The notes: generated from the letters alone by a model not told the origin. 64,000 nucleotides of DNA from Methylorubrum suomiense (GCF_022179765.1 NZ_BPRE01000008.1:1-64000), one strand, 5' to 3'. Positions 29,176 to 41,614 are shown, numbered from the stretch's first letter. Program-made: numbers and translations.

Positions 29176-30686
29176 GCTTCGCCGAGCCCGTGCAGCCACC
29201 AGCGTCCGTTCGCCTCCATCGGCCCGTCGCGAAACAGCCAGAAGCGCTCGCCCGCCTCCGTCTCGACCCGGTAATAGTCGCGCATCCGCTCCGCCTCGCC
29301 GTCGGCGATCCACCATTCTCCGAGGATGCGCTCCGGACCGTCGGCTCGGGTGATCTTGTGGCGGGCGCCGCGCCAGACGAAGAACAGGGGCGGCGCGTCG
29401 GGTATCTCGGCCATCGCCGCCACGGGCTCCGGCGCGGCGAGCAGGCGGGCGGGCCGGGGCAGGTCGGCGGGCCAGAGAGCGCCGAGCGGTGCGGCCAGGG
29501 CCGGTACCCGCCGGACCGCGCGTTCGGGCCAGTCGCTCTCGACCGGGGCCAACCGGTAGATCCGCTCCGCGCCGAGGCGGAGGCGGAGCGTGTCGACGAG
29601 GGCCGCGAGGTCCACGGCCTCCGGTTCGCCCCCGAGGACGGCGCCGCTGAGCTGCCGCTCGGCCAGCGCCTCCACCCGCGAGGCCGTCAGCGTCATCTCC
29701 TCGATGCCGAAGCCGGGATCGATCTGCGGCAGGCGCTCCGTGAGGAGCCGAGCGAGGTGGGCCGCGTCGCGGCTCGGCCGTGCGGTGCCGATCCGGATCG
29801 CCTGATCGAGGCGGTCGATCCGGCGGAACACGAGGTCGAGGCGTCGGGCGCCGAGGCCCATCCGCTCCAGATCGGGCACGATCCGGGTACAGAGATCCCC
29901 GACCACCCGCCCCAGCACCTCCGGGCTGCCGACAGGGTCGGGAAAGCGGAGGGCGGCCCGCGGCGCTTCGGGCGCGGCCAGGATCGCGAGGGGCTCCGGC
30001 TCGGCCCCGGTCGCCCGGTCGAGCCGCAGCAGCGGCTCCGGGCCGAACCGCCGGCGCAGGGGCGCACGGGGCGCGGCCATGAGCCCGCCGATCCGCAGGA
30101 TGCCGACCTCGGCGAGCGCCGCCACGATCTCCGGCGGCAGGCGCAGGGCCGCGACGGGCAGATCCAACAGGGCAACGGAGGTTCCGCCGGGCGGCACGAT
30201 CCCGCCCGGCCCGAACCGGGCGACCGCCCAGGCAGCGCCGGGCGTGTCGGCGAGGGCGAGGCAGGCGGACATCCCCGTCCGCTCCAGACGCGCGGCGAGA
30301 TCGGCGAGCAGATTCGCCTCGCCCCCCTGCAGATGGGCTGCACCCGCGACGTCGATCAGGATGCCGTCGGGCGGATCGAGGGCGACAAGAGGGGCGTAGC
30401 GCAGGCACCAGATCCCCAGCCGCACCAGCCCCGCCGCGTCGGCCTCCGGCTCGGCGGGGACGAGGCGCAGGCCCGGCACCATCGCCATGGCTTGAGCGGC
30501 GGCCATGCCGGGCCTCAAGCCATGGCGACGGGCGGTCGCGTCGATCCCGGCCAACACCCGCCGAGGGCCATCCTGCCGCACCGTCGCCAGGGGCTCATCG
30601 ACCGCCGGCGCGTCGCAGGGCGGGGCGCTCCGGCGCAGCCTGTCGGTCGGCCAGGACGGTAGGCACAGCGAGACGACCCTGCGCAT
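29172..30686 (-). CDS. imuB: ImuB, catalytically inactive Y-family polymerase homologue
   Basis: 504 residues of the ImuB family. The N-terminus ([18 protein letters not shown]) replaces the catalytic DxD region of active Y-family polymerases, so the protein is a scaffold that links DnaE2 and ImuA to the sliding clamp rather than an enzyme. Further family segments are [20 protein letters not shown] and [16 protein letters not shown]. It overlaps imuA by 92 nt and dnaE2 by 4 nt, a tightly coupled operon. Confidence 0.93.
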
Positions 30687-31374
30687 CGCAGGCCTCCACG
30701 ATCCATGAGCCCGGTGCGCCGCCGCGGCAGCGCTGCAGATCGAGCCGCCAACGCGGGCGGCCCATATGTCGATCTCCCCCGGAGCCGGAGGGAGCAGGGC
30801 TCACCCGCCATCGGGTGCGGGCGGCGGAGGGTTCGGGCTCCGCCGACTCGCCCGCGCAGACCCGGTGCAGCACCAGGGCGGTGACGCCCGAGCCTTCCGC
30901 GGCGAGCTGCAGGCGGCGGGAGGGGGTGAGGGCCATGCGGGTCAACTCGCCGACGACGCCGGCCAGCCCTCGGTGGCGCAGGCCCTCCTCCATGGCCGGC
31001 AGCACCTCCGTATCCCGCCACGTCTCGCAATAGACCACCCGGTCGGGATGGAGCCCGACGCGGGCGAGAGCCGGGGCGAACAGGTCGCGGCTGTGCAGGC
31101 ACCACAGAACCGGCCCGTCGAGCCGGGCCAGGATGCCGCCCGCGAACAGCACCGCGGAAGCGGCGTAGCGTCCCCGCGGCCCACCCTCGTGGATCTGATG
31201 GAGGGCGCCGAGCGCGAGGCCGCCCCCCGGCAAAGCCCGGTCGAGGGTTCCGGCTCCGAACGGCAGCACGGAATCCGTCGTCCGAGCCTCCAAGGCGGGC
31301 TCGGTGAGCCGCCGCAGCTCGGCCAGGACGTTCTTCGCGGGAGCCGGCGGGTCGGAGGAGCGGGGAGGGGGCAT
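30595..31374 (-). CDS. imuA: ImuA, RecA/SulA-like mutasome protein
   Basis: 259 residues. The family signature is the central LPFGAGTLDRALPGGGLALG and ALHQIHEGG segment, with a RecA-like core (GPVLWCLHSRDLFAPALARVG). The C-terminus is longer and more basic than the core and overlaps the imuB start by 92 nt. It is the first gene of the imuA-imuB-dnaE2 operon and has a LexA box 31 nt before its ATG. It is required with ImuB for DnaE2-dependent mutagenesis in other bacteria. Confidence 0.9.
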   Translation of the reverse strand: MPPPRSSDPPAPAKNVLAELRRLTEPALEARTTDSVLPFGAGTLDRALPGGGLALGALHQIHEGGPRGRYAASAVLFAGGILARLDGPVLWCLHSRDLFAPALARVGLHPDRVVYCETWRDTEVLPAMEEGLRHRGLAGVVGELTRMALTPSRRLQLAAEGSGVTALVLHRVCAGESAEPEPSAARTRWRVSPAPSGSGGDRHMGRPRWRLDLQRCRGGAPGSWIVEACDAQGRLAVPTVLADRQAAPERPALRRAGGR

Positions 31375-31748
31375 GGACCGGGGCTGCGGAAGGAGCTGTG
31401 TTCAGAACAAACAGTGAACACAGCGCAGCCGTTCTCCGTCAACCGTCCCGCCGCGATGCTCCCTGTTGAAAATGCGGATTTTATTCCGGCCGCAGGCTTG
31501 ACCTTTGTCGCCAGTCTTCCGACTCGCCCGAAGCCCTGCGCGCGGCGCGGGCAATCGACGCATGCACCCATCAAATACGCATGTGGGCGGAGTGCAGGTG
31601 CAACAAATCTGCCTGCTGTTGCCGTTGAATGACAGATCTTCGCGCGCGTCGATCTATCGTAACGTGGTGCCGGAGATCCGGTCGGGGGAGTCTAACTGTG
31701 CGGGGACGGTCCCGCGCCTCCGTTCGGGCTCACAACTGTGCCAGGGCC
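31375..31748. other. Divergent promoter region between imuA and a receiver gene, 374 nt
   Basis: The left end carries the LexA box of the imu operon. The right two thirds hold the promoter of the plus-strand receiver gene but no clear boxes. Open frames crossing the region have poor codon bias and are not called. Confidence 0.45.
31405..31419 (-). promoter_or_regulatory. LexA (SOS) box of the imuA-imuB-dnaE2 operon
   Basis: GAAC-AAACAGT-GAAC on the plus strand, equal to GTTC-N7-GTTC in the direction of the operon. This is an exact match to the alphaproteobacterial SOS box, placed 31 nt before the imuA start. It indicates LexA repression and DNA-damage induction. Confidence 0.88.
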
Positions 31749-32156
31749 ATGAGTGACGCACGACCCACGGGCCCCAAGCCCGTCATTCTCGTCGTCGAGG
31801 ATGAGCCCGACGAGCGCTTCCTCGCGGCCGAACTCCTAGAGGAGAAGGGCTTCGAGGTGATCGAGGCCGAGACGGCCGAGCGCGCGCTCGAGATCCTGCG
31901 CCAGCGTGGCGACAGGATCGACGTGGTGTTCTCCGATGTGCGCACGCCGGGCACGATCGGCGGTTTCGAACTCGCCCGGATCATCGGCGTGACCTGGCCG
32001 CGCATCCGCATGCTGCTGACCTCGGGCGACGCGGGCGATCAGCCGAGCGACCTGCGCGTCACCGCGACCTTCATGCCGAAGCCCTGGCGCGCGCCCGAGA
32101 TCCTGACCTGGCTGGAGGAGGCCGCGGGCCTGCGCGAACGGTCGGGTGAGGCGTAG
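31749..32156 (+). CDS. Stand-alone response regulator receiver (CheY-like)
   Basis: 135 residues, a single receiver domain: VILVVEDEPDE (acidic pocket), acceptor Asp63 in VVFSDVRTPG, Thr/Ser in LLTSGD and the conserved Lys in FMPKPW. There is no output domain, so it must act by protein contact or phosphotransfer. This type is common in Hyphomicrobiales beside or apart from hybrid kinases. ATG 31749 fits the domain start; a frame open to 31629 adds no conserved residues. No kinase gene is adjacent. Confidence 0.85.
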   Translation: MSDARPTGPKPVILVVEDEPDERFLAAELLEEKGFEVIEAETAERALEILRQRGDRIDVVFSDVRTPGTIGGFELARIIGVTWPRIRMLLTSGDAGDQPSDLRVTATFMPKPWRAPEILTWLEEAAGLRERSGEA

Positions 32157-32218
32157 TCACCTCGGAATCATCCCTGCCGCGTTCGCTCGTCCGCCCTCCC
32201 GCTGGCGGGCTGACGCGG

Positions 32219-33517
32219 TCACACCGAGACGGGCAGGGCCGCCTGGTCGCCCACGCCGAAGACGCGCTTGTAGCGGGCGACCTCCGCGGCCGGTCCCTGC
32301 GCCTTGGTCGGATTGTCGGAGAGCTTCACGGTCGGGCGCCCCTCAACTGAGGCGACCTTGCACACCACCGAAATCGGATCGAGCCGCCCCTCCGGCACCA
32401 GACCGCGGAAATCGTTGGTGAGCCGCGTGCCCCAGCCGTAACCGATCCGCATCCGGCCGTGGAAATGGGCGTGGATGCGCTCGATCTCGTCGATATCGAG
32501 CCCGTCCGAGAAGATCGCGAGCTTCTCGCGCGGGTCGCAGCCCCTGTCGCGCCAGAAGGCCAGGGCTTCCTCGCCCCCTTCGATCGGATCCTTCGAATCG
32601 ATCCGGATGCCGGTCCAGGCGGTGAGCCAGTCGGGGGCGTGCTTCAGAAAGCCGGACGTCCCGTAGGTGTCGGGCAGGACGACGAGCAGATTGCCCTCAT
32701 AGTCCTGCTGCCAGTCCGCCAGAACGGCATAGGGCGACTGCGCCAGTGCGTCGTCGTCGTCGCCGGCGAGGGCCGCGTAGACCATGGGCAATTCGTGGGC
32801 GTTGGTGCCGACCGCTTCGACCTCCCGCCTTTGGGCGATCAGACAGTTCGAGGTGCCGAGGAAGCGTTGATCGCCCAGGCCCTCGTTCATGGCCTGGACG
32901 CACCAATCCTGCCACAGGAAGCCGTGGCGCCGCCGGGTGCCGAAATCGGCGATGGACAGGTCGGGCAGGCGCTTCAACCGCTCGATCTTCTCCCAGACGC
33001 GGGTCATGGCGCGGGCATAGAGCACTTGCAGCTCGAACCGGCCGAGATCGCGAAGGACCGCCCGCGAGCGCATCTCATTGAGGATCGCGAGCGCGGGCAC
33101 CTCCCACATCGTGGTCTCGACCCAGGGGCCGTGGAAGGTCAGGGCCACCTGGCCGTCCCGCAATTCCAGTTCGTATTCGGGCAGCCGGAAATCCTCGAAC
33201 CACGCCATGAATTCCGAGGAGAGGATCTGGCGCTTGCCGTAGAAGGTGTTGCCGCGCAGCCAGGTGGATTCGCCGCGGCTCAGACGCAGGGTGCGGGCAT
33301 GGTCGAGCTGCTCGCGCAGGGCGCCGAGATCGATCTCCTCGGCGACGCGCACCCGCACGGACCGGTTCTGGATCGCGAAGCTCGTCCGCACGTCACGGTG
33401 ACGGCGGAAGATCATCTGCGCCATCATAAGCTTGTAAAAGTCCGTGTCGAGCAGCGAGCGGACGATCGGATCGATGCGGAAATTGTGATTATAGACCCGC
33501 GTCGCGAGGTCGAGCAT
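32219..33517 (-). CDS. pncB: Nicotinate phosphoribosyltransferase
   Basis: 432 residues, matching the PncB family along its whole length: [15 protein letters not shown] at the start, [16 protein letters not shown] (active-site region), [49 protein letters not shown] and [17 protein letters not shown]. It converts nicotinate and PRPP to nicotinate mononucleotide in the NAD salvage pathway in the cytoplasm. It stands alone; the upstream neighbour is transcribed in the same direction but is separated by 195 nt and a hairpin. Confidence 0.96.
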   Translation of the reverse strand: MLDLATRVYNHNFRIDPIVRSLLDTDFYKLMMAQMIFRRHRDVRTSFAIQNRSVRVRVAEEIDLGALREQLDHARTLRLSRGESTWLRGNTFYGKRQILSSEFMAWFEDFRLPEYELELRDGQVALTFHGPWVETTMWEVPALAILNEMRSRAVLRDLGRFELQVLYARAMTRVWEKIERLKRLPDLSIADFGTRRRHGFLWQDWCVQAMNEGLGDQRFLGTSNCLIAQRREVEAVGTNAHELPMVYAALAGDDDDALAQSPYAVLADWQQDYEGNLLVVLPDTYGTSGFLKHAPDWLTAWTGIRIDSKDPIEGGEEALAFWRDRGCDPREKLAIFSDGLDIDEIERIHAHFHGRMRIGYGWGTRLTNDFRGLVPEGRLDPISVVCKVASVEGRPTVKLSDNPTKAQGPAAEVARYKRVFGVGDQAALPVSV

Positions 33518-33657
33518 GGATCTTGGCCGTCTTCTGTCTGATTCGATCAGTCAAGCTTGGGTCGGATCGGGGGGGCGATCAACGGCCGAGCCCACATTGC
33601 CGGCATTCCGGCGCCGCGCGCTGCCGGGGCCCGAACCGCACGGTCTCTCAAACGCGA

Positions 33658-33683
33658 ACGCCCCCGCCGTAAGGCGGAGGCGT
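33658..33683 (-). terminator. Hairpin after the pyridoxamine-oxidase-like gene
   Basis: ACGCCCCCGCC (33658-33668) and GGCGGAGGCGT (33673-33683) pair with one mismatch around a GTAA loop, 30 nt after the end of the minus-strand gene; read on that strand the stem is followed by TTCGCGTTT. Likely terminator. Confidence 0.6.
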
Positions 33684-33712
33684 GCGATGCGTCGATCACC
33701 CGATCGAAGAGA

Positions 33713-34216
33713 TCAGGCGAGGTTGACCTTCTTAGTCTCGGTCTTCGGGCTCTCGCCGGTAAGCGTCGCCTTCACGTAGCCGTAGAGGTGGACCATGGTC
33801 GAGGACGGGCTGTCCCAATACTCGCCCTGTTCCGGATGGATGCGGATCAGGCCGACCTCGGGATCGTCCTTGCCGTTGGGGAACCACGTCTTGAGGCTCT
33901 CCTTCCACTTCTCGTCGATCAGCGCCTGGTCGCGGATCACCTCGGCCTTGCCGGCGATCGAGACGTAGGTCTGGCTCGACGGATCCGAGTAGGCGAGGTT
34001 GACCTGATTGTCCCGGCCGATCTCGGCCGTCTTGGGCGAGTGCAGCTTGGTGAAGAACCAGATGTCGCCGTTCTCGTCGATGTCGTTGTTCCACATCGGG
34101 CGGCTGTTCAACGTCCCGTCCTGATCGGCTGTGGTCAGCATCGCGACCTTGACGTCCTTGGTCAGCTCGAAGAGCTTCTTCGCGCCCTCGTGGTCGCGAT
34201 GGTTGCCCTGGTGCAT
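33713..34216 (-). CDS. Pyridoxamine 5'-phosphate oxidase-related (general stress protein 26-like) FMN-binding protein
   Basis: 167 residues of the split-barrel flavin-binding fold: KVAMLTTADQDGTLNSRPM, DIWFFTKLHSPKTAEI, NLAYSDPSSQTYVSIAGKAEVI, DEKWKESLKTWFPNG and a C-terminal GEYWDSPSSTMVHLYGYVKA. The pattern fits the bacterial general stress protein 26 group, which binds FMN or FAD and is often induced by stress; the reaction is not established. ATG 34216 has GGAGAAGG upstream. It forms a single-gene unit. Confidence 0.88.
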   Translation of the reverse strand: MHQGNHRDHEGAKKLFELTKDVKVAMLTTADQDGTLNSRPMWNNDIDENGDIWFFTKLHSPKTAEIGRDNQVNLAYSDPSSQTYVSIAGKAEVIRDQALIDEKWKESLKTWFPNGKDDPEVGLIRIHPEQGEYWDSPSSTMVHLYGYVKATLTGESPKTETKKVNLA

Positions 34217-34566
34217 GGGTGGCCTTCTCCAACTCAGACAATAGGATGCGCTTCGAGACGGCGCGGGCGTCGCGCGGTCCCGGCGATTGCCTCGACAACG
34301 AGCGAGGCCGGTGTTGGTTCAGGCTTTGCGGGAGATGCCGAGGAGGCTTGCGCCACGCTCACGCATCGCGCCCGCCTCGGCGGCGAGGGCGACTTCCCCT
34401 GCGATCGGGTCCGAGCCCGGGCGGCGGACCGGCGGGCAGGGTGTCTCGTTTGGCGCTGAGGAAACACCCAATCGGGGGGATGAGGGCAGGGCGCCGGTCG
34501 TCTTCGGGCTGGTGTTTCAGAATTGCGCGGTTAGATGGACGGACGGTTACGACAAACCGCCGCCCG
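34217..34566. other. Divergent intergenic region, 350 nt
   Basis: It should hold promoters for the stress-protein-like gene (minus) and the Mrp ATPase (plus). Open frames here are shadows or extensions without homology. Nothing specific was recognised. Confidence 0.4.
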
Positions 34567-35703
34567 ATGGAGCATCGAATCTTGGCCATCACCCGCGACG
34601 ACGTGCTCAGTGCGCTCTCGACCGTCGCGGTCGATGACGGCGCCACCACCCTTCCCGGTTCCGGCCGCCTCTCTCAGGTGGTGATCGATGGCGGCAACCG
34701 GGTGATGTTCTCGATCTCGATCGATCCGAGCGAGGCCGAACGGTTCGAGCCGGTCCGCCGCGAGGCGGAGGGGCGGGTCCTCGCCATTCCCGGCGTATCG
34801 AGCGTGCTGGCGAGCCTCACCTCCGAGCGCGGCCCCAACACCCCCGGCCCCGGCGCACCCCGTTCGCCCGGCCCCGCCCCGGTGCCGCCGCGTCAGGGCA
34901 ATTCCCTGCCGGGCGTGCGCCACATCGTGGCGGTGGCTTCGGGCAAGGGCGGGGTCGGCAAGTCCACCACCGCCTGCAACCTCGCGCTCGCCCTGCGGGC
35001 CCAGGGGCTCAAGGTCGGTCTGCTCGATGCCGACATCTACGGCCCCTCCGTGCCGAAGCTTCTGGGCCTGTCGGGCAAGCCGCGGGTAATCGAGGGGCGG
35101 GTGCTCGAACCGATGCAGGCCTTCGGTCTCAAGGCGATGTCGATCGGCTTCCTGATCGAGCCGGAATCGGCGATGATCTGGCGCGGGCCGATGGTGCAAT
35201 CGGCCATCACCCAGATGTTGCGGGATGTGGCTTGGGGCGATCTCGACATCCTGGTGGTCGACATGCCGCCGGGCACCGGCGACGCACAGCTCACCATGGC
35301 CCAGGCAACGCCCCTGTCCGGCGCCGTGATCGTCTCGACGCCGCAGGATCTCGCCCTGATCGACGCGCGGCGCGGCGTGACGATGTTCCGCAAGGTGTCG
35401 GTACCGATCCTCGGCGTGATCGAGAACATGGCGACCTTCATCTGCCCGCATTGCGGCACGGCCTCCGCGATCTTCGGTCATGGCGGTGCCCGTCAGGAAG
35501 CGGAGCGCCTGGAGGTGCCGTTCCTCGGCGAGATCCCGCTCACCATGGCGATCCGCGAGACCTCCGATGCCGGACGTCCCGTCGTCGCGACCGATCCGGA
35601 CGGGCCGCAGGCGAAGATCTACCGCGCCATCGCGGACAAGCTCTGGGCCGGCCTCAACGGCGCGCCCGCCGGCCGCGCGGCGCCCAAGATCGTCATCGAG
35701 TGA
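34567..35703 (+). CDS. apbC: Mrp/ApbC iron-sulfur cluster carrier ATPase
   Basis: 378 residues. An N-terminal MIP18/DUF59-like domain (about 1-85: DDVLSALSTVAVDDGATTLP) and a proline-rich linker lead to a P-loop ATPase with the deviant Walker A GKGGVGKST (residues 126-134), DADIYGPSVPKLLG and VDMPPGTGDAQLT. The CPHCG motif near the C-terminal third carries the two cysteines that hold the bridging 4Fe-4S cluster in dimeric Nbp35/ApbC proteins. It delivers clusters to target proteins in the cytoplasm. mobA follows 7 nt after its stop and is probably co-transcribed. Confidence 0.93.
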   Translation: MEHRILAITRDDVLSALSTVAVDDGATTLPGSGRLSQVVIDGGNRVMFSISIDPSEAERFEPVRREAEGRVLAIPGVSSVLASLTSERGPNTPGPGAPRSPGPAPVPPRQGNSLPGVRHIVAVASGKGGVGKSTTACNLALALRAQGLKVGLLDADIYGPSVPKLLGLSGKPRVIEGRVLEPMQAFGLKAMSIGFLIEPESAMIWRGPMVQSAITQMLRDVAWGDLDILVVDMPPGTGDAQLTMAQATPLSGAVIVSTPQDLALIDARRGVTMFRKVSVPILGVIENMATFICPHCGTASAIFGHGGARQEAERLEVPFLGEIPLTMAIRETSDAGRPVVATDPDGPQAKIYRAIADKLWAGLNGAPAGRAAPKIVIE

Positions 35704-35710
35704 TCGAAGC

Positions 35711-36313
35711 GTGACCTACGTCCTCGGGCTGATCCTCGCGGGCGGCCTGTCGCGGCGCATGGGCGGGGGCGACAAGCCGTTGAGAGTGCTGGCCGGCCGC
35801 ACCCTGCTGGAGCGCGTGGCCGAGCGGTTGGGGCCGCAATGCCCCGGGGGCCTCGCCCTCAGCGCCAACGGTGATCCGGAACGGTTCCGCCACGCCTATG
35901 CCGGCCCGGTCCTGCCCGACACCGTTCCGGACAATCCCGGGCCCCTCGCCGGCATCCTCGCCGGACTCGATGCCGCGGCGGCGATGGGGCGGACCCATGT
36001 CGTCAGCGTACCCGGCGACGCGCCGTTCCTGCCGCTCGACTTCGTGGCGCGCCTGATCCGTGCCGGCGAACGGCCGATCGCCCTCGCGGCTTCGGGAGAG
36101 CGGCGGCACTTCACCAGCGCACTCTGGCCGGTGCGCTTGCGCAACGATCTGCGGGCTTGGTTGGTGTCGGGCGAGCGGCGCGTCGGCGGCTTCATCGACC
36201 GCCACGGGGCGGATGTGGTCTCCTGGCCGGTCGAGCCGGTCGACCCGTTCCTGAACCTCAATGCGCCGGACGATCTGGCGGCGGCGGAGCGGTTTCTGGG
36301 CACGCAGTCGTGA
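35711..36313 (+). CDS. mobA: Molybdenum cofactor guanylyltransferase
   Basis: 200 residues from GTG 35711. The nucleotide-binding signature ILAGGLSRRMGGGDKPL lies at residues 8-24, followed by LPDTVPDNPGPLAGILAGLD and the VPGDAPFLP motif. MobA links GMP to molybdopterin, making the bis-MGD cofactor of DMSO-reductase-family enzymes such as formate dehydrogenases, important in methylotrophs. It is 7 nt downstream of the Mrp ATPase gene. Confidence 0.93.
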   Translation: MTYVLGLILAGGLSRRMGGGDKPLRVLAGRTLLERVAERLGPQCPGGLALSANGDPERFRHAYAGPVLPDTVPDNPGPLAGILAGLDAAAAMGRTHVVSVPGDAPFLPLDFVARLIRAGERPIALAASGERRHFTSALWPVRLRNDLRAWLVSGERRVGGFIDRHGADVVSWPVEPVDPFLNLNAPDDLAAAERFLGTQS

Positions 36314-36420
36314 CCGACCGGTCAAACCGGGGACGGAGGCCGGTCCGCTGTTGTGCGGAAGGCTCGCACTTCATATTTAAGTAACTGAAACGACGGCCTT
36401 TAGACCGGTCGATCGCTCCT

Positions 36421-36551
36421 ATCCCACACCCTCATCCTGAGGTGCTGCGCAGCAGCCTCGAAGGAGGGCTCCAGGGAGCACTGAGAGTTCTGGAGCCCTC
36501 TTTCGAGGCTGAGCTGACGCTCAGCGCCTCAGGATGAGGGCGCGGGTGGGA
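36421..36551. repeat. Long palindromic intergenic repeat (REP-like), copy 1
   Basis: A nested inverted repeat of about 130 nt. The outer arms are CCCTCATCCTGAGG (36429-36442) and CCTCAGGATGAGGG (36527-36540), a perfect 14-bp match. The inner arms are 36456-36474 and 36490-36508, 18 of 19 paired. The whole could fold into one long hairpin and may end mobA transcription. Its right end (CTCAGGATGAGGGCGCGGGT) recurs at about 47.95 kb. It fills most of the 315-nt gap between mobA and gyrA; the rest shows nothing specific. Confidence 0.75.
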
Positions 36552-36628
36552 TGCGCGGACACCGGGTACGACGGGCCAGGGCATTGCCCCCGCCCGCTGG
36601 CCACTGAACGAGAACTGAGAGAGCGACG

Positions 36629-39355
<2,727 letters not shown>

Positions 39356-39408
39356 GCCGCATCCTCCTCGGCGCACCTCACGCGTCGTCATCCCGGGGCC
39401 GCGGAGCG

Positions 39409-39474
39409 GAACCCGGGAGCCACCCGTGATGCGCGGTGGCGGCGACGGGGCGCCCAGTCGTAGGTTCCGGGTTC
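39409..39474. repeat. GC-rich inverted repeat in the gyrA-coaD gap
   Basis: GAACCCGG (39409-39416) and CCGGGTTC (39467-39474) are inverted copies within a palindrome-rich spacer (CATCCCGGGGCCGCGGAGCGG just before). The arrangement resembles intergenic repeats of the host group and may be a REP-like element or terminator for gyrA. Confidence 0.35.
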
Positions 39475-39553
39475 GCCTCCGGCGCCCTGGATTGACGGAG
39501 CGCGAGGAGGCATCGGGTTCCGTTCGCGGGCAAAATGCTCTAGGCCCCTTCCC

Positions 39554-40057
39554 GTGACGACCCGCACCGCGCTCTATGCCGGCTCCTTCGATCCGGTCAC
39601 CAACGGCCACCTCGACGTGGTGCGCCAAGCCTGTCGGCTGGTGCCGCGCCTCGTGCTCGCCATCGGCGTGCATCCCGGCAAGGCGCCGCTGTTCACGGCC
39701 GAGGAGCGCGCCGGTTTGCTGCGCGAGAGCTGCGGGCCTCTGGCGGCCGCCGAGGGCGCCGAACTCGAGGTCGTTACCTTCGACGATCTCGCCGTCTCGG
39801 CGGCGCGTCGCCACGGTGCGAGCCTGTTCATCCGTGGGCTGCGCGACGGCACCGATCTCGACTACGAGATGCAGCTCGCCGGCATGAACGGTGCCATGGC
39901 CCCCGAGGTCCAGACCGTCTTCTTGCCCGCCTCCACCGGCGTGCGGCCGATCACCGCCACTCTGGTCCGCCAGATTGCCGCTATGGGTGGCGACGTAACC
40001 CCCTTCGTGCCGCCGGCCGTCGCCGCGCGGCTCTCCGCCCGCTTCGCCAAAGCCTGA
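39554..40057 (+). CDS. coaD: Phosphopantetheine adenylyltransferase
   Basis: 167 residues from GTG 39554. The nucleotidyltransferase motif TNGH is at residues 16-19 after LYAGSFDPV, and the C-terminal [17 protein letters not shown] segment corresponds to the ISSTxVR motif. [21 protein letters not shown] is typical of CoaD. It makes dephospho-CoA from 4'-phosphopantetheine, the penultimate step of CoA synthesis. The cyclophilin gene follows after 26 nt and may be in the same operon. Confidence 0.96.
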   Translation: MTTRTALYAGSFDPVTNGHLDVVRQACRLVPRLVLAIGVHPGKAPLFTAEERAGLLRESCGPLAAAEGAELEVVTFDDLAVSAARRHGASLFIRGLRDGTDLDYEMQLAGMNGAMAPEVQTVFLPASTGVRPITATLVRQIAAMGGDVTPFVPPAVAARLSARFAKA

Positions 40058-40083
40058 TTCCGACCACGGAGCTTGAGCCCAGC

Positions 40084-40620
40084 ATGAACCGCCGCCACGC
40101 CGTCCTTGGTCTCGCCTTGAGCGCGACCCTCGCCTTCGCCGCCCCCGCGCGGGCGGGCGAGAACACCGTCAACCTCGAGACGAAGGATGGGAAGGTCACG
40201 ATAGAGCTGCGCCCGGAAATCGCGCCCAAGCACGTGAAGCAGCTCAAGACGCTGATCTCTCAAGGCTTCTACGACGGCCTGAAATTCCACCGCGTCATCG
40301 ACGGCTTCATGGTGCAGACCGGCGACCCGAAGGGCAACGGCACCGGCGGCTCGAGCCTGCCCAACATTCCGGCCGAGTTCTCCTCCGCCCCGTTCAAGCG
40401 CGGCACCGTCGGCATGGCCCGTTCGGGCGATCCGAACTCGGCCAACTCGCAGTTCTTCATCTGCCTGGGCGATGCCGAGTTCCTCAACAACAACTACACC
40501 GTGGTCGGCGTCGTCACCTCCGGCATGGACGTGATCGACAAGATCAAGAAGGGCTCCAAGTCGAACAACGGCTCGGTGCAGGACCCGGACAAGATCGTGA
40601 AGATGACGCTCGCCAAATGA
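40084..40620 (+). CDS. Periplasmic peptidyl-prolyl cis-trans isomerase (cyclophilin)
   Basis: 178 residues with a signal peptide (RRHAVLGLALSATLAFAAPARA), so the enzyme is exported. The cyclophilin core includes FYDGLKFHRVIDGFMVQTGD, GSSLPNIPAEF, GTVGMARSGDPNSANSQFF and ICLGDAEFLNNNYTVVGVV; the Arg of the FHRVI motif and the Phe of SQFFI are the usual active-site residues. It assists folding of exported proteins. A cytoplasmic paralogue lies about 500 nt downstream, so the two flank one small secreted protein. Confidence 0.93.
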   Translation: MNRRHAVLGLALSATLAFAAPARAGENTVNLETKDGKVTIELRPEIAPKHVKQLKTLISQGFYDGLKFHRVIDGFMVQTGDPKGNGTGGSSLPNIPAEFSSAPFKRGTVGMARSGDPNSANSQFFICLGDAEFLNNNYTVVGVVTSGMDVIDKIKKGSKSNNGSVQDPDKIVKMTLAK

Positions 40621-40639
40621 TCCAGACCGGAGGCGAGCG

Positions 40640-41131
40640 ATAGCGGCCCGAGCCCAGAGACGCCGTGCCGCCCCGGCTGTCGCGGCGCTTCTCCTGCTCG
40701 TGCCGGGCAGGGCCGATGCGTTCGGGACGCTTGAACCTTGGCGCACCCTCCCGCAAACCTTGCGGGGGACGCTGCGGGTGCCGCTGCTGGCGGGCGAGAC
40801 CGGGCCGAGGCCGGTCGATACCCTCAAGGATCTGTTTCCGGCGCTCGCCGCCTGCTGGGAAGCGCCGGAGGGCTTGGCCAAGTTCGAGCGCACCGAGATC
40901 ACGGCGCGCCTCGCGCTCCGCCGGGACGGCTCGGTGATCGGCACGCCGCGGATCACCTTCTCGCAGATTCCGGGCGATACGAGAGCCCGGGACATCCTGG
41001 TGCGGGCGACGCTCGACGCGATCGCCCGATGCACGCCGGTCCGGCTCACGCCCGCTCTGGGCGGAGCCATCGCGGGGCGCCCTCTGGCGCTGCGCTTCAT
41101 TTACGACGGACCCAGAGGACAGGGAATCTAA
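40640..41131 (+). CDS. Secreted TonB/TolA C-terminal-like protein, apparent ATA start
   Basis: 163 residues if started at ATA 40640. The frame is open from the previous gene and has no ATG, GTG or TTG before GTG 40700, which would remove the signal peptide. At ATA 40640 a good ribosome binding site (GGAGG, 40629-40633) stands 6 nt upstream and the product gains a normal Sec signal (basic RAQRRR, then a VAALLLLV core and an Ala-rich cleavage site). The mature part resembles the TonB/TolA C-terminal fold (ARLALRRDGSVIGTPRITFS, ATLDAIARCTPV, PLALRFIY). Between the two cyclophilin genes, ending 3 nt before the second. A real AUA start, a start mutation, or use of GTG 40700 are all possible. Confidence 0.6.
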   Translation: MAARAQRRRAAPAVAALLLLVPGRADAFGTLEPWRTLPQTLRGTLRVPLLAGETGPRPVDTLKDLFPALAACWEAPEGLAKFERTEITARLALRRDGSVIGTPRITFSQIPGDTRARDILVRATLDAIARCTPVRLTPALGGAIAGRPLALRFIYDGPRGQGI

Positions 41132-41134
41132 CCA

Positions 41135-41596
<462 letters not shown>

Positions 41597-41614
41597 TTTC
41601 CCCTACGGCGATAG

